A stretch of DNA of 64,000 nt from NCBI RefSeq assembly GCF_000805385.1, contig NZ_JTJW01000009.1:372001-436000 (forward strand), written 5' to 3'. The notes beneath the pieces were generated by a model. That model was given only the letters and a program-made list of their open reading frames with translations, did no database searches and was not told the DNA's origin. This DNA comes from Mycolicibacterium setense. Its GTDB lineage: Bacteria > Actinomycetota > Actinomycetes > Mycobacteriales > Mycobacteriaceae. Of the stretch, positions 16,493 through 24,848 are shown one piece after another. The translations under genes were made by a program, and so were the position numbers. Position 1 is the stretch's first letter, and every line of letters begins with the position of its first letter.

Positions 16493-18115
16493 TCAGAGAG
16501 TGATCACCTCATAGGCGCCGTCAGCGTGACGCGCCCGGATGGTCTTCTTGTCGTACTTGCCCACACTGGTGCGTGGCACCTCCTCGATGAATGCCCACCG
16601 CTCGGGAAGCCACCAGCGAACCACCTTGTCGGCCAGGAACTCCCGTAGTTCGGCCGGCTCTGCCGACGCACCCTCCTCCAGCACGACGACGGCCAACGGG
16701 CGTTCCTGCCAGCGCTCATCCGGCACCCCGACCACGGCGGCCTCCAGCACCGCGGGGTGAGCGATGAGGTGGTTCTCCAACTCCACCGAGGAGATCCACT
16801 CCCCGCCGGACTTGATGACGTCCTTGGCCCGGTCGGTGAGAGTGACGTAGCCCTGGGCATCGATCGAGCCGACATCCCCGGTGCGTAACCAGCCGGTGTC
16901 GAACTTCTCGGAATCGCGGTCCAGGTAGTAGGCCCCGGTGATCCACGGTCCGCGCACCTCGAGTTCGCCGACGGCGTCGCCGTCGTTGGGCAGCGGTGCA
17001 CCCGCGTCGTCGACGACGCGCACCTCCACGCCACACATCGGCCGGCCTTGGCTGACCCGCATCTCCCACTGGCGTTCCTCGGTCACCCCTGGCAGCGGCT
17101 TGGCCACCGTCGCCAGAGGTGAGGTCTCGGTCATTCCCCAGGCCTGCTGGATGTAGACGCCATACCGCTCCTGGAAGGTCTGCATGAGCGAGAGCGGCAC
17201 CGCCGAGCCGCCACACGCCACCAGTCGCAGCGACGAAACATCGTGTCCCGGTTCTTTTTCCAACCGATGCATGACGTCGTTCCAGATGGTCGGCACGGCG
17301 CCGGCCAGCGTGGGGCGCTGTGATTCGACCAGCTCGATCAACGAGGCGCCGTCCATGAACCGGTCGGGCATCACCAGGTTGGCGCCGGCCATCAGGGCCG
17401 CGTACGGCAATCCCCACGCATTGGCATGGAACATCGGGACGATCGGCAGCACAGAGTCACCGCAGCTGACGTCGAGCGCGTTGGCCGTGCAGGTGTTGAG
17501 CGCATGCAGGTAGCTCGACCGGTGGCTGTACACCACGCCTTTCGGGTTTCCCGTGGTACCACTGGTGTAACACATTGCCGCCGCAGCGTTTTCGTCGACG
17601 TCGGGCCAGTCGAATTCAGTGGGTTGGGCGGCCAACAGCTCCTCCCAACGCAGCACGGTCGCACCCGTCAGCGCGTCCACGTCGCCCTCGCCGACGACGA
17701 TCACGGTGTGCACGGTCTCCAACAGCGGGAGCACGGGGGCCAGCAGCGGCACCAGGGAGGCGTCGGCGATCACCACGCTGTCGGCGGCCTCGTTGGCGAT
17801 ATAGGCGATCTGTTCCGGGGACAGCCGGATGTTCAGCGTGTGCAGCACTGCGCCCATCGCCGGCACGGCGAGGTAGGCGGCAAGGTGTTCGGTGTTGTTC
17901 CACATGAACGTGCCGACGCGCTGGTCGCCGTCGACCCCGACGCCGCGCAGGGCATGCGCCAGTTGGGCTGCCTGCCCGCCCAGCTCCCGATAGTTGATGG
18001 TGCGGTAGCGGCCCTGCCCGCAGGCGGTGGTGACGGTCCGGTCGCCGTTGATTCCGCACGCGTGCCGCAGTATCGCGGCGATCGTCAGCGGCCAGTTCTG
18101 CATCGTGCTCTTCAC
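16493..18115 (-). CDS. fadD14: Acyl-CoA synthetase FadD14-like
   Basis: This is a long-chain-type fatty acyl-CoA synthetase of about 540 residues. Motifs in order are CYTSGTTGNPKGVVYSHRS (ATP/AMP binding), QQAWGMTETSP, GWLRTGDVG and DVIKSGGEWISS, ending with the catalytic Lys region SVGKYDKKTIR. It activates a fatty acid to acyl-CoA with ATP. The GTG at 18115 is preferred because TAGCAT lies seven bases upstream, suggesting a leaderless start; the ATG at 18103 is the alternative. Position matches Rv1058. It is convergent with the hydrolase gene. Confidence 0.9.
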   Translation of the reverse strand: MKSTMQNWPLTIAAILRHACGINGDRTVTTACGQGRYRTINYRELGGQAAQLAHALRGVGVDGDQRVGTFMWNNTEHLAAYLAVPAMGAVLHTLNIRLSPEQIAYIANEAADSVVIADASLVPLLAPVLPLLETVHTVIVVGEGDVDALTGATVLRWEELLAAQPTEFDWPDVDENAAAAMCYTSGTTGNPKGVVYSHRSSYLHALNTCTANALDVSCGDSVLPIVPMFHANAWGLPYAALMAGANLVMPDRFMDGASLIELVESQRPTLAGAVPTIWNDVMHRLEKEPGHDVSSLRLVACGGSAVPLSLMQTFQERYGVYIQQAWGMTETSPLATVAKPLPGVTEERQWEMRVSQGRPMCGVEVRVVDDAGAPLPNDGDAVGELEVRGPWITGAYYLDRDSEKFDTGWLRTGDVGSIDAQGYVTLTDRAKDVIKSGGEWISSVELENHLIAHPAVLEAAVVGVPDERWQERPLAVVVLEEGASAEPAELREFLADKVVRWWLPERWAFIEEVPRTSVGKYDKKTIRARHADGAYEVITL

Positions 18116-18223
18116 GGGCGCGATGCTATGCGCTCTCAGGGAAGCGTCGGCGGGAACGAATCGAATTCCTTGAACGATGTATGTAGGGGAAGATGAGCTG
18201 ACAACGGCGAGAGGGCGTGACCG

Positions 18224-18535
18224 ATGCGCGTGAAATGGTCCCTGGCGGCAGTCGCGGTAGCTGCGTTCGGGATGGTCGGTGCGTCGTCCGCGGTGGCCTC
18301 TGCGGAGGAAACCGCCCAGCAGGTGATCGATCGCCTGCAGTCTGAGGGGTACACCGTCACCATCGACAAGATCGGCACCGCGCCGCTGGACAAGTGCACG
18401 GTGACCAGCGTGCGCAACCCCCAGCAGGTCAGCCAATTGGTGCCCTACGTCGGGCCGGGCCTCGGTGGCGATCGGATCCTGGTCCCATCGATCACCAGCC
18501 GGACCGTGTCGGTCTCGCTCAACTGCCAGCGCTGA
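18224..18535 (+). CDS. Small secreted mycobacterial protein (paralog A)
   Basis: This 103-residue protein has a signal peptide (about residues 1-27, ending SSAVASA). The short mature domain contains QQVIDRLQSEGYTVTIDKI, TAPLDKCTVTSVRNPQQ and a final strand ending in a Cys. It shares these blocks with the convergent gene at 18539-18853, so the two are paralogs lying tail to tail with a three-base gap. The two cysteines could form a disulfide. GAGGG precedes the start. Function is unknown. Confidence 0.8.
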   Translation: MRVKWSLAAVAVAAFGMVGASSAVASAEETAQQVIDRLQSEGYTVTIDKIGTAPLDKCTVTSVRNPQQVSQLVPYVGPGLGGDRILVPSITSRTVSVSLNCQR

Positions 18536-18538
18536 GGG

Positions 18539-18853
18539 CTACCTCGAACAGTCCAGTGACACCGTGATGGTGCGGCGCACCACTATGGGTACCAGGTCGA
18601 ATTCCTTCTTGCCGTTCTTGCCGAACCGTTCGACCCGGATGAGCTTGGTCTGGCTCTGTGGGTTGCGGACGCTGGTGACCGTGCACTGATCGAGTGGGGC
18701 ACTGCCGACCCGGTCGATGTTGACGTGGAAGCCCTCGGCTTCCAGTTGGCCGATGGTGACGATCGGCGACTCGGCGTGGGCCGGACCGGCGGTGACCAGA
18801 AGTGCGCCCAGTGCCGTCCCCGACGCGGCCAATATGGCGATCGATGTTCGCAT
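18539..18853 (-). CDS. Small secreted mycobacterial protein (paralog B)
   Basis: This 104-residue protein has a signal peptide ending GPAHA. Its mature part parallels its neighbour: GQLEAEGFHVNIDRVGSAPL, then DQCTVTSVRNPQSQT, then a C-terminal strand ending LDCSR. Conserved blocks include APLD-CTVTSVRNPQ and the final Cys. The middle differs: this copy has a Lys/Arg-rich loop (RVERFGKNGKKEF) where paralog A has a Pro/Gly loop. The upstream in-frame start (18883) would only lengthen the signal peptide and is not preferred. Function is unknown. Confidence 0.8.
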   Translation of the reverse strand: MRTSIAILAASGTALGALLVTAGPAHAESPIVTIGQLEAEGFHVNIDRVGSAPLDQCTVTSVRNPQSQTKLIRVERFGKNGKKEFDLVPIVVRRTITVSLDCSR

Positions 18854-18940
18854 GACCGTGTCTTCTTTCTCAATGCCCCGCACTCACCTTGTCGGTGATG
18901 CCCTCACCGTTGTTACGTGTTGGAACGGTGGTGAGTTCAA

Positions 18941-18979
18941 CGCGAAAGGCCCGGCCATTCACCGGCCGGGCCTTTCGCG
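18941..18979 (-). terminator. Intrinsic terminator downstream of dctA
   Basis: Bases 18941-18956 and 18964-18979 form a perfect 16-bp GC-rich stem with a 7-base loop. It lies 12 bases beyond the dctA stop in the direction of its transcription. Only a short T run follows. Confidence 0.75.
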
Positions 18980-18991
18980 TCCGTCGAGCCG

Positions 18992-20350
18992 CTATGTGCG
19001 GGCGGGTTCAGCCGCCGCGGCGTGGTTGTCGACCATGGTGAGTTCGTCGAACGGATCGTCACCTCGCAGCACCGCATCGACCTTGGTCTTGTCCACGGTG
19101 TGTGTCCACGAGCCGACGAGCAGGGTGGCCACCGCGTTGCCGGAGAAGTTGGTCACCGCGCGGGCTTCGGACATGAACCGGTCGATGCCGACGATCAACC
19201 CGACGCCGTCGAGCAGGTCGGGGCGATGGGCCTGCAGGCCGCCGGCCAGCGTGGCCAATCCGGCGCCGGTCACGCCGGCCGCTCCCTTCGACGCGACGAT
19301 CATGAACACCAGCAGGCCGATCTGCTGCCCGACGGACATCGGGGCGTGCATCGCGTCGGCGATGAACAGCGCCGCCATGGTCAGGTAGATCGCGGTGCCG
19401 TCGAGGTTGAACGAATATCCGGTGGGCACAACGACACCCACGGTGCTGCGGTCGACGCCCAGGTGCTCCATCTTGGCGATCAGCCGCGGCAGCGCCGACT
19501 CTGACGAGGACGTCGAGAAGATCAGCAGGTACTCGCGGGCCAGGTAGCGCACCAGCTTGAAGATGGACACCCCCGACACCGCACGCAGCAGGACGCCAAG
19601 GACGCCGAACACAAACACCACACAGGTCACGTAGAAGCCCAGCATCAGGGTCAGCAACTGCGTGACGGCGGTCCAGCCGGTCTGACCGACGACGTTGGCG
19701 ATCGCGCCGAACGCCCCGATCGGCGCCAGCCACAGGATCATGATCAACACTTTGAACACGAGCTTCTGCAGGTGCTCGATGCCCCGCAGGATCGGCTCAC
19801 CGGCGCTGCCCATTCCCTGCAGCGCGAACCCGACCAGCAGCGCCACGAACAGTGCCTGCAGCACGCTTCCGGCTGTCAGCGCGGAGAACAGCGTCTCCGG
19901 GATGATGCCCTGGACGAAGTCCATGAGTCCGCCGGCCTCGTGTGCCTTCTCCGCGAGTTCGGCGCCCTTGCCTGCCGAGCTTTCCGTCAGGTGCATGCCG
20001 CTGCCCGGGTGGATCAGGTTGCCGACCACCAGACCGATGGTCAGCGCGATCGTGGACATCGCCAGGAAGTAGCCGAAGGCCAAGCCGCCGACCTTGCCGA
20101 CAGTGGCGGCCTTACGTACCGAGCCGATCCCCAACACGATCGTGCAGAAGATGATGGGCCCGATCATCATCTTGATCAGGTTGACGAACATGGTGCCGAG
20201 CACGCCGACGCTCTTACCCACCTCGGGTGCGACGAGTCCGACCACCACACCGAGAACGACGGCCGCGATGACCGCGATGTAGAGCCAGTGGGTGCGGTCG
20301 CGACGATGCGGGGTCGCCGGTTCGGGGTGTGGTTCTACGGACACGGTCAT
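18992..20350 (-). CDS. dctA: C4-dicarboxylate/cation symporter DctA
   Basis: This 452-residue transporter of the dicarboxylate/amino acid:cation symporter family has the serine-rich reentrant loop STSSSESALP, the NLDGTAIY motif and the late AVTNFSGNAVAT segment that form the substrate and cation sites. It should import succinate, fumarate, malate or aspartate with protons or sodium. The start ATG follows GGAGG. A CRP-type palindrome lies about 70 bases upstream. A DcuS/CitA-type sensor and regulator are encoded 600 bases away, which supports C4-dicarboxylate control over a glutamate transporter role. Confidence 0.9.
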   Translation of the reverse strand: MTVSVEPHPEPATPHRRDRTHWLYIAVIAAVVLGVVVGLVAPEVGKSVGVLGTMFVNLIKMMIGPIIFCTIVLGIGSVRKAATVGKVGGLAFGYFLAMSTIALTIGLVVGNLIHPGSGMHLTESSAGKGAELAEKAHEAGGLMDFVQGIIPETLFSALTAGSVLQALFVALLVGFALQGMGSAGEPILRGIEHLQKLVFKVLIMILWLAPIGAFGAIANVVGQTGWTAVTQLLTLMLGFYVTCVVFVFGVLGVLLRAVSGVSIFKLVRYLAREYLLIFSTSSSESALPRLIAKMEHLGVDRSTVGVVVPTGYSFNLDGTAIYLTMAALFIADAMHAPMSVGQQIGLLVFMIVASKGAAGVTGAGLATLAGGLQAHRPDLLDGVGLIVGIDRFMSEARAVTNFSGNAVATLLVGSWTHTVDKTKVDAVLRGDDPFDELTMVDNHAAAAEPART

Positions 20351-20417
20351 CGGTGCCACCTCCAGGTCGGGTCCGGTCGGACTTCGAATGCGCTCTACAA
20401 GCACCTTCGACCATAGG

Positions 20418-20431
20418 GTGAGCCAGGTCAC
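20418..20431. promoter_or_regulatory. CRP-type binding site upstream of dctA
   Basis: GTGAGCCAGGTCAC matches the mycobacterial CRP (Rv3676 family) core GTGA-N6-TCAC exactly. It sits 68-81 bases upstream of the dctA start codon, a usual place for activation or repression of a carbon-source transporter. Confidence 0.6.
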
Positions 20432-20457
20432 GTTTTAGTTCATTACGTTCACGCAGC

Positions 20458-20494
20458 GATCCGGCCCCGAGCGCAGCGGCATCGGGACCGGATC
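20458..20494 (-). terminator. Hairpin terminator after the proline-rich gene
   Basis: Bases 20458-20470 and 20482-20494 form a 13-bp stem with one wobble pair and an 11-base loop. It lies just beyond the stop of the gene at 20509-20775 and should separate it from dctA. Confidence 0.55.
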
Positions 20495-20508
20495 AGCGAT
20501 GGAATTGC

Positions 20509-20775
20509 TCAGATACCTGTGCAGAGCGAGACGAACGGGATCGGCGCGCAGACGCCCACCGAGAAGTACGGAGTGATGTCGCCGTTCCATGCCGGCGGCG
20601 GAGGCGGTGGAGGCGGCGGTGGAGCCGCCACGCAGGAGTCGGACGGCGGATCGTATACGGTGCCCGGCCCACATTCGGCGGCATCGGCGACCGCCGGGGC
20701 GATCACCGTCACAACTGCCAGTGCCGCGACCGCGGCCATGATGACGCTTGTCAGGCGATGAATCATGCAGTTCAT
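20509..20775 (-). CDS. Small secreted proline-rich protein
   Basis: This 88-residue protein has a signal peptide (cleavage near AVADAA), the segment ECGPGTVYDPPSDSCV, an uninterrupted run of eleven prolines interrupted only by flanking alanines, and a hydrophobic tail with two further cysteines. Four mature cysteines suggest disulfides outside the cell. AAGGGAG six bases before the ATG supports the start. Small Cys/Pro secreted proteins of this type are common in mycobacteria, but no function is known. A hairpin follows the gene. Confidence 0.75.
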   Translation of the reverse strand: MNCMIHRLTSVIMAAVAALAVVTVIAPAVADAAECGPGTVYDPPSDSCVAAPPPPPPPPPPAWNGDITPYFSVGVCAPIPFVSLCTGI

Positions 20776-20955
20776 CGCAGTCTCCCTTGGATCTTCCCTC
20801 GACCCTGCTTACGGTCAGATTCTACGACTCCGTGCCGTGGGGCAGCATCCCCGAATTGACGCTGGGATAGGCGCCGCGATGTCCGAGTGAACCGGCTACC
20901 AGGGTTTTCCGGCGATTATCTTGGTAGTTCGGTACGTTCACGATCCGGAGGTGTG

Positions 20956-22596
20956 GTGAGGCGTAGGTGGCGGCGGCTGTGTGAGCGAGCCTGGCCGCGC
21001 TCGCTCGCCGGGCAGGCCATCGCACTGCAGGTCCTGGTGGTCGCGGTGGTGGTGCTGGCCGGCACGGCCCTGGCCCTGCTCGATGCCCGCCGCGACGGGC
21101 AGGAGGCGGCACGTCAGCAGGTGGTGGGTATCGCGACCGCCCTCGCCGACTCCCCATCCACTGCGGCGGCCATCGAATCAGGCTCTGCGACAGCGGTTTT
21201 GCAACCGGTGACCGAGGCGGTCCGCACCGGCACCGATATCGCCTTCATCACGATCATGGCGCCGGACGGAGTCAGGTTCACCCATACCGACCCCCGCCAG
21301 ATCGGCGGGCACTATCTCGGCACGGTGGAGCCCGCGTTGCGCGGCGAGACGTTCAGCGAGGTCTACACCGGGACGCTGGGCCCTTCGGTGCGCGCGATCG
21401 CACCGGTGCACGGTCGCGACGGACGGGTCGTCGGCCTGGTGGCGGCCGGGATCACCCAACAGACCCTGGGACAGCGCTGGCGCGCTCAGATACCGGCGAT
21501 CGCTGCGATAACTATTGCCGCACTGGTCGTTTCGCTGATGGGTGGCTGGGCGATCCGGCGCAGGCTGTTACGCCAGACGCGTGGTCTGCGGCCCGACGAA
21601 CTACGGGTCATGTACGACCACCACGATGCGATCCTGCATTCGGTGTCCGAGGGGCTCATCGTGCTGGATCGTGACGGCGTGGTGCTGGCCAACGACGAGG
21701 CGCGCCGGCTACTGGGACTGCCGCCCGGTCCGGTGGCTGCACAGGATCTGCCGGATTTTCTGCGCAGCGCCGATCCCGGGGCGCGCGACGAGCTGCACGT
21801 CACCGGGGATCGGGTGCTGGTGGTCAATCGGGCCCGGGTCACCGACTCCAGGACCGGCGGGCAGGAGCGAAGCCACCGGGGGGTCAGGACCGGCGGGCAG
21901 GAGCGAAGCCACCGGGGAAACAGATCCGAGGTCGTCACGATCCGCGACCGCACGGAATTGCAGGGAGCCCTGGGCGAACTCAGCTCGCTGCAGGTCCTTG
22001 CCGACTCACTGCGGGCGCAGGCCCACGAGTCGGCGAACAAGTTGCACACCGTGGTCACCATGGTGGAGATGGGCCGGCCCGAGGATGCGGTCCGGTTCGC
22101 CACCAGCGAGTTGGAGTTGTCGCAACGCCTGGTGGACCGATTGTCGCTGGCCGTCGACGAACCGGCGCTGGTGGCATTGCTACTCGGCAAGACCGCGCAG
22201 GCCGACGAGCGCGGGATCGTCCTGACGGTCACCGAGGACACACAGTTGGCCGCACATGCGGTGCTCACCGGACAGGAGATGGTGACGGTGCTGGGTAATC
22301 TGATCGACAATGCGATGGATGCCTGTGATCGCGAAGACCCGTGGATCGAGGTCACGGTGAGCCAGGACGATCAGGAATTGTTGATCCGAGTGGCCGACAG
22401 CGGGCCCGGCATGGACGCGGACACCTTCGAAAAGGCCATGCAGCGGGGATATTCGACGAAGTCGGACTCGTCCGGCCACGGCCTGGGCCTGGCCCTTGTG
22501 GCGCAGACCGTCAAACGGCACGGCGGGACGCTGCGAACCGACATCACCTACGGTTCGGTGGTCACGGCGACGGTACCGGTAGCGCCCCACGCATGA
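20956..22596 (+). CDS. Sensor histidine kinase of the CitA/DcuS type
   Basis: The order is a membrane helix, an extracytoplasmic single-Cache-like sensor (roughly residues 50-170 of the longest frame), a second helix, a PAS domain (HHDAILHSVSEGLIVLDRDG), an SpoB-type H-box AHESANKLHTVVTMVEMG, and the HATPase with GNLIDNAMDAC and HGLGLALV. These are marks of citrate/C4-dicarboxylate sensors. The start is uncertain: GTGs at 20953 and 20956 follow GGAGG closely, and a GTG at 20887 is also open. The stop overlaps the regulator start. An in-frame 12-residue tandem repeat lies in the PAS region. It probably controls dctA. Confidence 0.88.
   Translation: MRRRWRRLCERAWPRSLAGQAIALQVLVVAVVVLAGTALALLDARRDGQEAARQQVVGIATALADSPSTAAAIESGSATAVLQPVTEAVRTGTDIAFITIMAPDGVRFTHTDPRQIGGHYLGTVEPALRGETFSEVYTGTLGPSVRAIAPVHGRDGRVVGLVAAGITQQTLGQRWRAQIPAIAAITIAALVVSLMGGWAIRRRLLRQTRGLRPDELRVMYDHHDAILHSVSEGLIVLDRDGVVLANDEARRLLGLPPGPVAAQDLPDFLRSADPGARDELHVTGDRVLVVNRARVTDSRTGGQERSHRGVRTGGQERSHRGNRSEVVTIRDRTELQGALGELSSLQVLADSLRAQAHESANKLHTVVTMVEMGRPEDAVRFATSELELSQRLVDRLSLAVDEPALVALLLGKTAQADERGIVLTVTEDTQLAAHAVLTGQEMVTVLGNLIDNAMDACDREDPWIEVTVSQDDQELLIRVADSGPGMDADTFEKAMQRGYSTKSDSSGHGLGLALVAQTVKRHGGTLRTDITYGSVVTATVPVAPHA
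21849..21917 (+). repeat. In-frame 36-bp tandem duplication inside the kinase gene
   Basis: A 33-base identical block occurs at 21849-21881 and 21885-21917, a period of 36 bases. It encodes RTGGQERSHRG twice. Because the period is a multiple of three, the reading frame is kept. It lies after the PAS core. Confidence 0.85.
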
Positions 22597-23291
22597 TGAT
22601 CAATGTGCTGATCGTGGAGGACGATCCGTTGATCGCCGAGGCCCATCAGGCCTATCTCGGTCGCCTGGAAGGGTTTTCGGTGGCAGCGGTGGCACACACC
22701 GCTCGCGACGCGATGCGTGCGGCGTCCGAGGCCGCCGCGTCCGAGCGTCCCGTCGATCTGGTGCTGCTGGACATCGGATTGCCCGACGCCAGCGGAATCT
22801 CCTTGGCGTCCGGTCTTTCCGGGCTGCGGCCCGCACCTGACATCATCGCCATCACTTCCGAACGAGACCTGGAGATGGTCCGCGCCGCGGTGTCCCACGG
22901 TGCACTGGCGTATCTGCTCAAACCGTTCGCCTTCGCGGCATTTCGCGATCGGCTGGAGCGCTACCGTCGCTATCGTTCGGCGCTGCCGTCGGGAACCGAT
23001 GCGGCCAGCCAGGCCGAAGTCGACCGGGCGTTGGCCGAATTACGGATCGCCTCAAGCGAATCTGCGAAGTCCTCGGTAAAAGGCGCGGCGTCGCAGACCA
23101 CCGAGGAGATCGCAGTGGCGGTGCGCGACGATCCGAACGGATTGACCGCCGATGAGGCAGCCAACCGGGTCGGAGTCTCGCGAGTGACTGCGTGGCGCTA
23201 TCTCGAGCGTCTGGCCGATGACGGCGTCGTATCCCGCACCACGGAGTACGGCAAGGCCGGGCGGCCGCGCACGCGGTACCGCTGGCGCTGA
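22593..23291 (+). CDS. Response regulator of the CitB/DcuR type
   Basis: The start at 22593 overlaps the kinase stop (ATGATGA), so the pair is cotranslated; the longer open frame upstream is a shadow of the kinase. The 232-residue protein has a receiver domain (VLIVEDDPLIAEAHQAYL, phospho-acceptor Asp in LVLLDIGLPD, Lys in YLLKPF) and a C-terminal winged helix with LTADEAANRVGVSRVTAWRYL. This is the layout of CitB, DcuR and DctR. The nearby dctA, whose start lies about 2.2 kb away across the proline-rich gene, is the obvious target. Confidence 0.9.
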   Translation: MMINVLIVEDDPLIAEAHQAYLGRLEGFSVAAVAHTARDAMRAASEAAASERPVDLVLLDIGLPDASGISLASGLSGLRPAPDIIAITSERDLEMVRAAVSHGALAYLLKPFAFAAFRDRLERYRRYRSALPSGTDAASQAEVDRALAELRIASSESAKSSVKGAASQTTEEIAVAVRDDPNGLTADEAANRVGVSRVTAWRYLERLADDGVVSRTTEYGKAGRPRTRYRWR

Positions 23292-23292
23292 A

Positions 23293-24390
23293 TCAGGCGC
23301 CGGCCGGCTCCAGGGCGGGAAGCTGGTGCATCTCCACCGCATCCACCGAGGCGAGCTGCGAGTACAGGGACTCGGCGACGTCGAAGACGTTGACCTGGCC
23401 GGCGTAGTCGGCGATGTACAGCCGCGTGCCGTCGGCGCGCACGGCGACCGCGGCGGGCTGTGCGTGCACGTCGACGCTGCCCTGGATCTGGCTGGTCAGC
23501 GTGCACCACACGACGACGCGGTCGTAGTCGACCAGGTAGGCGCGGGTGGCGTCGGGGCTCAGCACCAACTGGGTGGGCGCTGCACCGACCTCGACCGCGT
23601 CCACGACGGTGCCGGCGGACAGGTCCACGGTGTGCACCACACCGCGGTGCTCGAGGTCGGAGGTCAGCACGTAGGCGATGCCGTCGCCGATCGCGATGTC
23701 GCGGATCGGCGCACCGATCCACACCGTGGCCTGGGCCTGGGCGGTTTCGGTGTTGACGATGACCAGCCGGCTGCCGCGGACGTCGGAGGTGGCGACGTAC
23801 AGGCGCTTGCCGGTCGGATCGATCTGCAGGGCATCCAGGCTGACGCCGGAACCGGTGGCGATGTCGATGGTGCCCACGCGCTCGGCGGTGGTGTCGATGA
23901 CGGCGATGTCGATGCGCTCGTGGCCGGTGCGGCCGACGAACACGCGCTTGCCGTCCGGGCTGATCGCCAGGGCCGTGACGCTGAAGGCCAGCGGGTACTC
24001 GTTGAGCACTGCGCCGGTGATGGTGTCGACCGTCACGATCGAGTCGTGTCCGGCGGTGGCGACGCTGACGTAGGCGCGGTCATCGGCGACGACGACGGCG
24101 AAAGGGTCTCCTGCCAGGCGGACCGAACCGACCACGCCCATGGTGTGGGGGTTGATCACGGTCACGCTCTGCGCCGCGGCATTGGTGATCACCGCGGTGT
24201 CGCGGTCGGGGTCCACGGCGATGTCCCCGAGCGGGCCCCGTCCGACCTCCACCAGGCCGGCCACGTCGATGTCGTCGAGAGCACCGTCGAATGCGACGCT
24301 GCACGCCGACGTGTCGTCGATTGCGTGGTCATGGCGGCCAGGGCGCAGCGCTTCAGTCAGCGCGCGCAGGAAGTTGTTTGCCATGGTCAT
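23293..24390 (-). CDS. YVTN/beta-propeller protein (Rv1057-like)
   Basis: This 365-residue protein is built of about seven repeats of the propeller type, with motifs such as GPLGDIAVDPDRDTAVIT, ALAISPDGKRVFVG, ALQIDPTGKRLYVAT and AVAVRADGTRLYIADY. Such propellers bind partners or ligands; no catalytic residue is evident. No signal peptide is seen. The start at 24390 follows GGAGG. It matches Rv1057, a stress-responsive gene known to be controlled by MprA and SigE in M. tuberculosis. A 458-base noncoding region upstream holds a direct repeat that could serve such control. Confidence 0.83.
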   Translation of the reverse strand: MTMANNFLRALTEALRPGRHDHAIDDTSACSVAFDGALDDIDVAGLVEVGRGPLGDIAVDPDRDTAVITNAAAQSVTVINPHTMGVVGSVRLAGDPFAVVVADDRAYVSVATAGHDSIVTVDTITGAVLNEYPLAFSVTALAISPDGKRVFVGRTGHERIDIAVIDTTAERVGTIDIATGSGVSLDALQIDPTGKRLYVATSDVRGSRLVIVNTETAQAQATVWIGAPIRDIAIGDGIAYVLTSDLEHRGVVHTVDLSAGTVVDAVEVGAAPTQLVLSPDATRAYLVDYDRVVVWCTLTSQIQGSVDVHAQPAAVAVRADGTRLYIADYAGQVNVFDVAESLYSQLASVDAVEMHQLPALEPAGA

Positions 24391-24848
24391 CGGCACCTCC
24401 GCCGGCAAGGCTTTCACCGGCTCTAGATTTCAAGTCGATCTGCGCCGGGAGTGGCGCGGTTGCATCGAGTCTAGCGACCAAACCGACAGGTCCTGGACGA
24501 GTTCGCAGCGAATACGCGGCACTCATCAATTCTCTCTCAGAATGCGCTTAGGAAATTCTTCGTTATCGACTCGTTACCTTTTGGTCGCATTCGATTAAAT
24601 GCTTGTTACCAGGCATTTCCAAGCTTCGGCGGGACGCGGTGCATTTCACGATCAGCGGCGCCGTCAAGAGCAATTCTTACCTTCTCCGGCAAAAGTGAGC
24701 CGTAGATCACACCGCGACACGCCAGCAAACTTTCTGTGGCGTCAATGCGCCCAGGTGCGCAGAAACACCGGATATGTGTTACGGCTGTGAAAGTTGAGCT
24801 GTGTCAGATGGCGTGTTCGCTGCCGACAGCGACAACTCCGGACACCGG
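24391..24848 (-). promoter_or_regulatory. Long upstream region of the Rv1057-like gene
   Basis: No gene is seen in these 458 bases. The part from about 24520 to 24620 is AT-richer than its surroundings. It contains the direct repeat TCGTTA-N5-TCGTTA (24560-24565 and 24571-24576) with an 11-base period, the spacing used by OmpR/PhoB-type regulators such as MprA. The rest shows nothing I can name. Confidence 0.4.

Noticed and set aside
18894-18908. GGTGATGCCCTCACC as a second CRP site
   Set aside because: The spacer between GTGA and TCAC is five bases instead of six.
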